A stretch of 43,016 nucleotides of DNA, taken from assembly GCA_902521005.1 (NCBI GenBank), contig CABYPZ010000008.1, positions 1-43,016 of the forward strand, read 5' to 3'. This DNA comes from an uncultured Pelagibacteraceae bacterium. GTDB lineage: Bacteria > Pseudomonadota > Alphaproteobacteria > Pelagibacterales > Pelagibacteraceae. Below the pieces are notes generated by a model. It had not been told where the DNA came from, searched no databases, and worked only from the letters and a program-made list of their open reading frames with translations. Shown here piece by piece: positions 35,934-43,016 of this stretch. Position numbers and translations under genes: made by a program. How positions within the stretch are numbered: position 1 is the stretch's first letter; every line of letters starts with the position of its first letter.

Positions 35934-37555
35934 TATATTTTTATAATCTGCCATCCTATAGTTTGCTCTTCATTCCTTGTTTTTCCACTAATAGATATAT
36001 TTTGATTTTCAACAAAAGAATTTTTATTACCAAAATATAGACCAGTTTCTATATCAATTAAATGATTATCAGCAAAAAACCTCCATCCTGAGTTTTCAAT
36101 TTCTATAAGAATAGATTTATTATCTTGAGTTTTAGTAATTTTAGTGCCTGGTTCAAAATGAAATCTAATATCAAAGTTGGTGCTTTTAAAATTTTTCTTT
36201 TTTACTAATTTATCTTCACCAATTAATTTATTATTATTTGGATAAAAGTCTATTTTCCTTTCATGTATAATTCCATATTTCTTTAAATAACCATCATGAG
36301 AACCCATTATGCTCCAATGATCTTTATTAAATAAGATATTTTTTTTTAAAATTTTAAGGCCTTTATCTACTTTCATTAATCCATTAGAGTCTTTTCTAAA
36401 TTTACATGATGACTGGTTATCTATACACAAAGTAGAATGTGTGGCAGTTGATTTAGATATTAAATTAAGTTGATGCTTAGAATTTTGAAAATAACCATTA
36501 TTAGATATTAGTTTTATATTATTATAATATATCTCAAAAGATAACGCGCCAGATTGATAGTTTTGACTAAATTTTTTTTCAGGAGATGATCCAATGTCTA
36601 CTGATAAAACAATATTTTTATTTTTTAAAACTACATATCCACCATATTCATTATTATCATTTTTAAATTTATAATTATGCAACTTTAAATAATTTTCAAA
36701 TTTAGCATTGTCTGAGTTCTGATTTCCATTAAAAAGAAGGCTTTTATTAATTGTTTGCAAAAGTAAACTATATGATTGACCGTTTAAAAAAATTATTTCA
36801 TTAATGTAATCTGGAATTTCATTTTGGGATTCTTTAAACCATTCTCTTATCAAAATAAAATATTTCAAAAAGAAATTTAATTGTCTGATATTTCGAGATT
36901 TTGGAAATCCTACATTATCAAACGAAGTGTCGATAATTTTTTTTAATAAGTCCAAGCCATATACTAAATATTTTTCATTTTTATAAGATAGACCAGCAAG
37001 TATTATAGCTGCGCATCCTATCATTTTGTCTTCAATCCAAATTGTTCTATTAATTTCATTAATCAAATGGTTGATCTGTTTCTTAATATTTCCATCAAAT
37101 TTTTCCTTATAAATGTCATTACTATCTTCGTATGTAAGTTTGGAATTTGATATCCATGAAATTACTCTTTTTGAAAGTATGTCTAATTCCCAATTTTTTG
37201 AATTATACTTATGATTTTTTTCTATCCAGTTATAAATCACCGACTGAGTAATTTTTTTCGATGATTTTAGATCTAAGCTAAAAAGCCAAAAAAAATTATG
37301 TAATTTTCTATAATCTTTCAAATTTATATTTTCATTCCAAATTGAATTTAAATAAAAATCTTCAATGTTTGTTTTTTTTTTATATTTTATTAAACAGTCT
37401 AACAAATTAGGACTCGGCTTATAAACTAATGATTGTAAATGAATTTTTGATATTTTTTTATTATAGATATTTGAACTTAGATAAATTTTTCTAAATTGAT
37501 TTATTGAATAGCTTATTATTTCACTGAATAAACTTAAGGAATTTTTGACAACCAT
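35933..37555 (-). CDS. Heparinase II/III-like protein
   Basis: It has 540 residues without a clear signal peptide. The N-terminal half is alpha-helical (alginate-lyase-like toroid, with ISKRVISWISNSKL-type helices). The C-terminal half is beta-rich and includes GALSFEIYYNNIKLISNNGYFQ and STATHSTLCIDNQSSCKF, which match the heparinase II/III C-terminal domain containing the THS motif. Proteins of this kind sit next to purH in many alphaproteobacteria, so vertical inheritance is likely; the polysaccharide substrate is unknown. It lies 4 bases after rpe and is coupled to purH. Confidence 0.83.
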   Translation of the reverse strand: MVVKNSLSLFSEIISYSINQFRKIYLSSNIYNKKISKIHLQSLVYKPSPNLLDCLIKYKKKTNIEDFYLNSIWNENINLKDYRKLHNFFWLFSLDLKSSKKITQSVIYNWIEKNHKYNSKNWELDILSKRVISWISNSKLTYEDSNDIYKEKFDGNIKKQINHLINEINRTIWIEDKMIGCAAIILAGLSYKNEKYLVYGLDLLKKIIDTSFDNVGFPKSRNIRQLNFFLKYFILIREWFKESQNEIPDYINEIIFLNGQSYSLLLQTINKSLLFNGNQNSDNAKFENYLKLHNYKFKNDNNEYGGYVVLKNKNIVLSVDIGSSPEKKFSQNYQSGALSFEIYYNNIKLISNNGYFQNSKHQLNLISKSTATHSTLCIDNQSSCKFRKDSNGLMKVDKGLKILKKNILFNKDHWSIMGSHDGYLKKYGIIHERKIDFYPNNNKLIGEDKLVKKKNFKSTNFDIRFHFEPGTKITKTQDNKSILIEIENSGWRFFADNHLIDIETGLYFGNKNSFVENQNISISGKTRNEEQTIGWQIIKI

Positions 37556-37559
37556 TAAA

Positions 37560-38219
37560 TTATTTTATTTTTAGCAAATCAATATTTTTTTTGACATCTC
37601 CATTATTTTCTTCAAAAATTGTAGTTCCAGAAACAAGAATATTTGCACCCGCATCAATAATCATTTGGTTATTATCAAAATTTACCCCACCATCAACTTC
37701 AATATCAAAATTTAATTTCATATCATCTTTAATCTTTTTTAAATTAGTAATTTTTTCTATAACCTCTGGCATAAATTTTTGTCCACCAAAACCTGGATAA
37801 ACACTCATAATTAAAACTAAATCTATTTGACTTAATACATTTTTTATAACATCAATTTTTGTATCTGGGTTTAAAGAAACTCCAACTTTTTTCTTAAAAC
37901 TTTTAATGTGATTAATAGATTCTTCCAAATTTTTTGTTGCTTCTGGATGAATTGTGATTATATCAGAACCAGCTTCTGCAAAGTTTTTAATATATTTATG
38001 AACTGGATCAATCATCAAATGAACATCAAAAGGTAGCTTTGTATGTTTTCTCAAACTTTTAATTACTGGCGGTCCAATAGTTAAATTGGGAACAAAATGA
38101 TTATCCATAACATCTACATGGATCATATCCGCACCACCTTGTTCTAGTCTTTTTATTTCGTTACCTAGCTGACTAAAATCAGCAGATAGTATAGAAGGAG
38201 ATATTTGAATTTTTTTCAT
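37560..38219 (-). CDS. rpe: Ribulose-phosphate 3-epimerase
   Basis: Interconverts ribulose 5-phosphate and xylulose 5-phosphate. It has 219 residues and a TIM barrel. ISPSILSADFSQLG (6-19), HVDVMDNHFVPNLTIGPP with the metal/catalytic Asp, the FDVHLMI strand, SVYPGFGGQKFMP and VDGGVN with the second Asp are all intact. The order rpe-heparinase-like-purH on one strand is a conserved alphaproteobacterial run. Confidence 0.96.
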   Translation of the reverse strand: MKKIQISPSILSADFSQLGNEIKRLEQGGADMIHVDVMDNHFVPNLTIGPPVIKSLRKHTKLPFDVHLMIDPVHKYIKNFAEAGSDIITIHPEATKNLEESINHIKSFKKKVGVSLNPDTKIDVIKNVLSQIDLVLIMSVYPGFGGQKFMPEVIEKITNLKKIKDDMKLNFDIEVDGGVNFDNNQMIIDAGANILVSGTTIFEENNGDVKKNIDLLKIK

Positions 38220-38261
38220 TGATTACTAAATACTAGTATCAATTTTTGTTTTTTATTTGAA

Positions 38262-38600
38262 TTAATTTTTTCCAAAAAGTCTGTATATTTCTTGAGCAAT
38301 CTCGCTTTCAAGTGGAAAAGATAGCATTCCCATTACTGAATAACCTAGTAAATACGGCATTAAGTAAAATCTTATCATATAAAAAAACCATGCAACATAA
38401 AGAGGGACCAAAGGTCCTATTATAAAACTTGGGGTTATAAATCTGAATATTCTAATTACCGGATTTGTATATTTAACAAATATCCTCATAAAAAAGAACT
38501 GTGAGTCTTCTCTTTGAAAAATATTCATAGCTGATCTTCCAATCAAGGTCCACATTATGATACCCATAATGTAATCAATTATTAGAATATATAGAGACAT
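38262..38600 (-). CDS. Small inner-membrane protein, possibly YggT-like
   Basis: It has 112 residues with three hydrophobic stretches (about 2-21, 55-80 and 83-95). The segment KYTNPVIRIFRFITPSFI is reminiscent of the NPxxRPIRRxxP region of YggT proteins, but the similarity is weak and I would not assign a function. It lies downstream of the symporter gene on the same strand, separated by a GC-rich hairpin (38620-38638), and 42 bases before rpe. Confidence 0.6.
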   Translation of the reverse strand: MSLYILIIDYIMGIIMWTLIGRSAMNIFQREDSQFFFMRIFVKYTNPVIRIFRFITPSFIIGPLVPLYVAWFFYMIRFYLMPYLLGYSVMGMLSFPLESEIAQEIYRLFGKN

Positions 38601-38619
38601 TTAAAGGTTTAATTTAGAT

Positions 38620-38638
38620 GGGGGCGAATACCGCCCCC
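38620..38638 (-). terminator. GC-rich hairpin after the symporter gene
   Basis: GGGGGCG (38620-38626), loop AATAC, CGCCCCC (38632-38638): a perfect 7-bp all-GC stem in otherwise AT-rich DNA, 13 bases past the symporter stop. On the minus strand it is followed by ATCTAAATTAAACC, so there is no proper U-run. It may be a terminator, or a 3'-end stabiliser that separates a highly expressed transport mRNA from the next gene. Confidence 0.55.
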
Positions 38639-38651
38639 AAATTAAAATTAT

Positions 38652-40490
38652 TTAGTGTTGTTTTCCAAGAATAGTTTTACCACTTGGTATTCTAACTTCG
38701 TCTATCATTTTTTGAGTAGCGCTATCTGGTTCTGGTGTCATTAAACTGACTACTACCATAACTACCAAACATACACTTGCTCCGATGATACCGAAACGTA
38801 AGTGGTCAATACCTAACCAAGGCGCATTACCCATAAATTTAGGATATACATAGATTAGATAAGCTGTTCCTGATGCTAAACCTGCAATCATACCTGCAAT
38901 TGCTCCTTGCTTAGTTGCTCTCTTCCACCATACTCCAAGTATTAGTGGGAAGAACAATCCTGACATTGCAAAGTCAAATGCCCAAGCAACCGCTCCAAGG
39001 ATACTAGTTATCCTCATTGAAGCAATATAAGCACCTGCAGCACCAATAACTATTAAAAGTGATCTAGCAACTAACAATCTTTTTCTTACATCTGCTTTTG
39101 GATCAATGATTTTGTAATAAATATCATGTGATAAAGCATTAGCTATTGCAAGAATTAAACCATCAGCTGTTGACATGGCTGCAGCCATTCCTCCAGCAGC
39201 AACTAGTCCAGAAATAACGTAAGGTAAACCAGCAACTTCAGGCGTTGCAAGTACAACTACGTCACCTCTCATGAACCATTCATTTAACTGAAGAACACCG
39301 TCTCCGTTAAAGTCTGCTATGAAGGCTTGTTTAACATTAATCCAAGAATTAACCCATTCGATCTGCATAACATCAGCAATAGGTTTACCAATTATACCTG
39401 TTGCTAAAGTTGGATCCATAAGTTGTAATTTAGATAATGTTGCTAACATCGGTGCAGAAGTATAAAGCAATGCTATGAAAAATAGTGACCATGCCACTGA
39501 TTTTCTCGCAGCTTTTACGCTAGGAGTTGTAAAGTATCTCATTAGAATATGAGGTAAAGAAGCTGTTCCTACCATCATACATATTACTAACGATATAAAT
39601 TTCCAAGCACCCATAGCACCTTCAGGCACACCAGAGTGTGGAAGCGCTATTGATTTCAAACCACCTGGAACTCCCGCAGCTTTTATATCTGCCGCAGCGT
39701 TTTTGACTAAACCAAATTGAGCTTCAAGTTCACCTAGTCTTGCTACTTCTTCACCTAACATAAAGTGTGGGAAGAAGCCCATACCATTTTTATTACTCAT
39801 CCAGAAAATTGGTATCAAGTAAGCTATGATCAATACTATGTACTGAGCAACCTGTGTCCAAGTTACTGCTCTCATTCCTCCAAGCATCGAACATAATAAG
39901 ATACTTACTAAACCAACCCAGACTCCTAATTCAAATGGAATACCAAGTGCTCTAGAAGCAATAGTTCCTGTTGCGTTAATTTGAGCTGTCACATATGTGA
40001 AAGAAGCTAAAGTAAGAACAACTACAGCACAGAACCTTGCAAGGTTTCCGCCATATCTTGTTCCTATAAAGTCAGGCACAGTATAACATCCAAATTTTCT
40101 CAAATATGGTGCTAACAGAGATGATACTAATACATAACCACCGGTCCAACCGATTAAGAACGCCATGTATGTGTAACCACCAAAGTAAATTCCACCAGCC
40201 ATTGCAACGAACGATGCACCTGACATCCAGTCAGCTGCAGTAGCCATACCGTTGAAAACTGTTGGAACTTGTCTTCCAGCAACATAGTACGCATCGACTT
40301 GAACAGTTCTAGATAGATATCCGATTATCGCATATATACAAACTGTAAAAGCCACAAACAAAATACCTATTGTCTTGGCAGTCATACCGGCTTGTTCTGC
40401 AATAGCCATCAAAATGATGAATACTAAAAAACCACCTGTATATAGTCCATAGATTTTAGGTAAATTGTCTATAAATTTTCCTTTAAACAT
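38652..40490 (-). CDS. Sodium:solute symporter, acetate/short-carboxylate type (VC_2705-like)
   Basis: Large SSS-family transporter of 612 residues with about 13 membrane helices. ATAADWMSGASFVAMAG near residues 83-99 and RKFGCYTVPDFIGTRYG (131-147) are typical of the ActP-like branch. Compared with ActP it carries a long hydrophilic insertion (about 350-410), including an EF-hand-like loop DFNGDGVLQLNE at 393-404. The start overlaps the DUF4212 stop as TAATG. Acetate, lactate or pyruvate are plausible substrates; acs nearby favours acetate. Codon use is visibly less AT-rich than in the neighbours, as for a strongly expressed gene. Confidence 0.88.
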   Translation of the reverse strand: MFKGKFIDNLPKIYGLYTGGFLVFIILMAIAEQAGMTAKTIGILFVAFTVCIYAIIGYLSRTVQVDAYYVAGRQVPTVFNGMATAADWMSGASFVAMAGGIYFGGYTYMAFLIGWTGGYVLVSSLLAPYLRKFGCYTVPDFIGTRYGGNLARFCAVVVLTLASFTYVTAQINATGTIASRALGIPFELGVWVGLVSILLCSMLGGMRAVTWTQVAQYIVLIIAYLIPIFWMSNKNGMGFFPHFMLGEEVARLGELEAQFGLVKNAAADIKAAGVPGGLKSIALPHSGVPEGAMGAWKFISLVICMMVGTASLPHILMRYFTTPSVKAARKSVAWSLFFIALLYTSAPMLATLSKLQLMDPTLATGIIGKPIADVMQIEWVNSWINVKQAFIADFNGDGVLQLNEWFMRGDVVVLATPEVAGLPYVISGLVAAGGMAAAMSTADGLILAIANALSHDIYYKIIDPKADVRKRLLVARSLLIVIGAAGAYIASMRITSILGAVAWAFDFAMSGLFFPLILGVWWKRATKQGAIAGMIAGLASGTAYLIYVYPKFMGNAPWLGIDHLRFGIIGASVCLVVMVVVSLMTPEPDSATQKMIDEVRIPSGKTILGKQH

Positions 40491-40750
40491 TAATCGTCTC
40501 CTTCCCGCTCAGTAAAGCCGAACTCTTCGTCAATTTTCTCTTGTCTATTTGCAAACCAAAATATTAAAACTACAAATGCAATAATAGATCCTTGCGCACA
40601 CATGTAATACGCTAATGGATATCCAAGAAAACTAGCAGTGTTCAAGCTAGAACCAAACATAAAGACTACGTAACCGAAAAAGAACCAGATAGCTAAAGTG
40701 ATAATCATTAGCCCTTTAGTTTTTTCCCAGTGTTTTTCTTTGTTTGACAT
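40490..40750 (-). CDS. DUF4212 small membrane subunit of the symporter
   Basis: It has 86 residues. Two membrane helices (about 13-33 and 50-67) are flanked by the basic N-terminus KEKHWEKTKG and the acidic tail EEFGFTEREGDD. Proteins of this family are regularly encoded immediately before VC_2705-type symporters and are thought to be accessory subunits. It has one of the strongest ribosome binding sites in the window and overlaps the symporter start. Confidence 0.9.
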   Translation of the reverse strand: MSNKEKHWEKTKGLMIITLAIWFFFGYVVFMFGSSLNTASFLGYPLAYYMCAQGSIIAFVVLIFWFANRQEKIDEEFGFTEREGDD

Positions 40751-40756
40751 TTTTTT

Positions 40757-40764
40757 CCCTCCCT
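40757..40764 (-). promoter_or_regulatory. Strong ribosome binding site of the DUF4212-symporter operon
   Basis: AGGGAGGG on the minus strand, 6 bases before the ATG at 40750. Most genes here have weak or no Shine-Dalgarno sequence, so this one suggests high translation of the transporter operon. Confidence 0.7.
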
Positions 40765-40859
40765 ATAGGTTAAAAGAGGAAACCATACATATTTGAATAT
40801 ATAATGGAACCCTAAAAAAAAGCGCTATTTATGGGAAAAATTAGAAATTAAGGGAAAAA

Positions 40860-41486
40860 ATGGGGATAAAATACAAATTAAGATTAAAAGATCTAAAACT
40901 TGAATATTTAAAGGAATATTTTTTGCCAATTCTAAAATATTTTAAGCCAACAAAAAAAATTAGTAATTATCAAGATTTAAAGGAGTTTATTCAAAAAAAA
41001 GCTGCGTGGGTAACTCAAGAAACACTTTATGGATATCTAAAAACAAGAATGGGAGCAAAATATGTCCTTATGTTTGAAGATGAAATTTTTTTATCATCAA
41101 TAAATAAAGCTAAATGGAATATTTATGCTGTGTCTCTTCAAGATCTAAGTTTTTATTCAATCTCTTACTTAAAAGATATTTCAAATTTACATGATACTTC
41201 AAAAGCAAGAGAAATTTATTATGAAATATTGAACAATGAAAAAGCAAATAGCCTTCCTGATGATATTTTTAAAAAAGCTTCAATGGAATTTGAAAATAGA
41301 AATAAAAATATAGATTGGGAAGTTTATTATAAATCTCTCCCGTTTAATTCAAGTGCTTTAGCTTTATATGAGTGGTCCCCAATTGCTGAGGAGCTAAAAA
41401 CTTTAGATAGAAAAATTGTTTTAAATTCTATGATTTTAAAATGGGACAATATTCAAAAAGAATTTAAAGAACTAATAAACTTTTAA
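40860..41486 (+). CDS. Conserved-looking hypothetical protein, 208 residues
   Basis: I do not recognise a family. It has 208 residues with no signal peptide or membrane helix; it is mostly predicted helical and rich in aromatic residues (Tyr, Trp, Phe). Distinctive stretches are [20 protein letters not shown] (about 47-66) and [19 protein letters not shown] (about 167-185). It is divergent from the symporter operon across 109 bases and convergent with acs (4-base overlap), so its position inside the acetate locus may be meaningful. Clean codon use and full-length openness argue for a real gene. Confidence 0.75.
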   Translation: MGIKYKLRLKDLKLEYLKEYFLPILKYFKPTKKISNYQDLKEFIQKKAAWVTQETLYGYLKTRMGAKYVLMFEDEIFLSSINKAKWNIYAVSLQDLSFYSISYLKDISNLHDTSKAREIYYEILNNEKANSLPDDIFKKASMEFENRNKNIDWEVYYKSLPFNSSALALYEWSPIAEELKTLDRKIVLNSMILKWDNIQKEFKELINF

Positions 41487-43016
41487 TTATTTTTTCTATT
41501 TTCAACTAAACTTTTTACTACACTTGGATCAGCAAGTGTTGTTGTATCACCTAATTGATCATGTTCGTTTGCAGCAATTTTTCTTAAAATTCTTCTCATA
41601 ATTTTTCCAGATCTAGTTTTTGGAAGTCCTGGAGAAAACTGAATAAAATCTGGAGTTGCTATAGGTCCAATTTGTTTTCTTACCCAAAGTTTTAATTCTC
41701 TTTCAAGTTCACCATCGTGTTTCTCTCCTACGTTTAAAGTAACATAACAATATAATCCATTACCTTTGATATCATGTGGGTATCCAACAACTGCTGCTTC
41801 AGCAACTTTAGGATGTGCTACAAATGCACTTTCAATTTCTGCAGTTCCTAAGTTATGACCTGATACAATTATAACATCATCAACTCTTCCAGTTATCCAA
41901 TAGTAACCATCTTTATCTCTTCTACATCCGTCCCCAGTAAAATATTTACCCTGAAACTGAGAAAAATATGTCTCTATAAACCTATTATGATCCCCGTAAA
42001 CAGTTCTCATCTGTCCAGGCCAAGATTGAGCAATGCACAATCTACCTTGGGCTTCTCCTTTTAATACATTGCCTTCTTTATCAACTATCTCAGGTTTAAT
42101 TCCGTAAAAAGGTTTAGTAGCAGAGCCTGGTTTAAGATCTATTGCTCCAGTTTGAGGACTGATAAGTATTCCGCCTGTTTCAGTTTGCCACCAGGTATCG
42201 ACGATTGGACATTTCGAATCTCCCACAGTTTTGTAGTACCATTGCCAAGCTTCTGGATTTATTGGCTCTCCAACTGTACCTAGTAATTTCAATGTTTTTC
42301 TTGATGTTTTTTTAACTGGGCCATCTCCTTCTCTCATCAAAGCTCTAATTGCAGTAGGTGCAGTATAAAATATATTTACTTTATATTTATCAACAATTTG
42401 CCACCACCTTGATGTATCAGGATATGTGGGAATACCTTCAAACATTATAGTAGTTGCTCCATTAGAAAGTGGTCCATATATGATGTAACTATGACCAGTT
42501 ACCCATCCTATGTCAGCAGTACACCAATAAATATCTTTAGGTTTGTAATTAAATATATATTGATGTGTCATTGATGCATAAACCATATAACCACCAGTAG
42601 TATGTAAAACACCTTTCGGTTTACCAGTTGATCCTGAGGTATATAAAATAAATAGAGGATCTTCAGCATTCATTTCCTCTGGCTCACAATTTGAAGAGAC
42701 TTTCTTTGTTATCTCATGGTACCAAACATCTCTATCTTCATCCCAATTAATTCTGTTTCCTGTTCTTTTAACAACTATACATTTTTTCACATTTGGGCAG
42801 TTAACTAAAGCTTCGTCAGTAATTGATTTAAGAGGTATTGTTTTTCCCCCTCTTAATCCTTCGTCAGCTGTAACAACATAATCTGACTCACAATCATTTA
42901 TTCTTCCAGAAATACTATCTGGTGAAAAACCACCAAATATTATTGAGTGGATAGCCCCAATTCTTGCACATGCTAGCATCGTGTATGCTAATTCTGGAAT
43001 CATTGTAAGATAAATT
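41483..43016 (-). CDS. acs: Acetyl-CoA synthetase, 5' end cut by window edge
   Basis: AMP-forming ligase making acetyl-CoA from acetate, ATP and CoA. About 510 residues are visible; the frame is open to the last base and reads [21 protein letters not shown], an internal Acs segment, so the Met at 43003 is not the start and roughly 130 residues lie outside. Motifs are [11 protein letters not shown] (phosphate loop), [11 protein letters not shown] and [10 protein letters not shown] (acyl/AMP site), [17 protein letters not shown] (hinge), and the C-terminal [14 protein letters not shown] with the lysine that is acetylated in regulated Acs enzymes. Confidence 0.97.
   Translation of the reverse strand, partial: IYLTMIPELAYTMLACARIGAIHSIIFGGFSPDSISGRINDCESDYVVTADEGLRGGKTIPLKSITDEALVNCPNVKKCIVVKRTGNRINWDEDRDVWYHEITKKVSSNCEPEEMNAEDPLFILYTSGSTGKPKGVLHTTGGYMVYASMTHQYIFNYKPKDIYWCTADIGWVTGHSYIIYGPLSNGATTIMFEGIPTYPDTSRWWQIVDKYKVNIFYTAPTAIRALMREGDGPVKKTSRKTLKLLGTVGEPINPEAWQWYYKTVGDSKCPIVDTWWQTETGGILISPQTGAIDLKPGSATKPFYGIKPEIVDKEGNVLKGEAQGRLCIAQSWPGQMRTVYGDHNRFIETYFSQFQGKYFTGDGCRRDKDGYYWITGRVDDVIIVSGHNLGTAEIESAFVAHPKVAEAAVVGYPHDIKGNGLYCYVTLNVGEKHDGELERELKLWVRKQIGPIATPDFIQFSPGLPKTRSGKIMRRILRKIAANEHDQLGDTTTLADPSVVKSLVENRKNN

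Noticed and set aside
1-43016. CRISPR arrays, insertion sequences, prophage or integrase genes, and riboswitches
   Set aside because: I looked for spaced repeats, transposase/integrase motifs and long structured leaders; none was visible, and most gaps are too short to hold them.

Overview
The window looks like a piece of a streamlined, very AT-rich alphaproteobacterial chromosome, most likely a SAR11 (Pelagibacterales) relative. The reasons are the low GC content (roughly 30% by eye), Lys/Asn/Ile-rich proteins, almost no intergenic DNA, many stop/start overlaps, no mobile elements, and a gene order typical of the alphaproteobacterial origin region (holA-parB-parA-rsmG-mnmG-mnmE, rho, hemJ-hemH-hemE, ppsR-maf-aroE-coaE-dnaQ, secB-fxsA-timA-smr, hslUV, hisBHAFE). 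Both end genes are cut: holA at the left edge and acs at the right.

Layout. 1-12.7 kb: chromosome segregation (parAB with two near-perfect parS sites inside rsmG and mnmG), tRNA wobble-uridine modification (mnmE, mnmG), rho and late heme synthesis, nearly all on the minus strand. A convergent pair of sulfotransferase genes sits between mnmE and rho. 12.68-12.96 kb: a 283-base non-coding gap of about 14.5% GC (hand count) between divergent hemE and ppsR. This is the classical alphaproteobacterial origin neighbourhood, coding direction flips here, and the gap holds five copies of a TAGTAAT motif; I regard it as the best oriC candidate. 12.96-20.3 kb: ppsR, maf, a small membrane protein, aroE, coaE, dnaQ, secB, fxsA, timA, smr and the HslUV protease. 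20.4-27.8 kb: hisB-H-A-F, an inverted 2OG-Fe(II) oxygenase gene, then hisE coupled to a malyl-CoA lyase / malate thiokinase cluster (mcl-mtkA-mtkB) with HIT and GNAT genes. 27.8-32.3 kb: lolA, ftsK, a UbiH-type monooxygenase and a stand-alone Lon N-terminal-domain protein. 32.3-38.6 kb: a second TPR-sulfotransferase, tRNA-Gly(GCC) apparently co-transcribed with a pterin carbinolamine dehydratase, purH, a heparinase II/III-like gene, rpe and a small membrane protein. 38.6-43 kb: a sodium:solute symporter with its DUF4212 small subunit, an unrecognised gene, and acetyl-CoA synthetase, suggesting uptake and activation of acetate or a similar short carboxylate.

How the parts work together. The left half couples origin and segregation functions with housekeeping. 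The mcl-mtkAB genes would split malate, through malyl-CoA, into acetyl-CoA and glyoxylate, and the symporter plus Acs would feed acetyl-CoA from outside. All nine convergent gene junctions overlap, abut or lie within 4 bases, leaving no room for ordinary terminators. No gap exceeds 300 bases; the only gaps above 100 bases are 4994-5109, 12677-12959 and 40751-40859.
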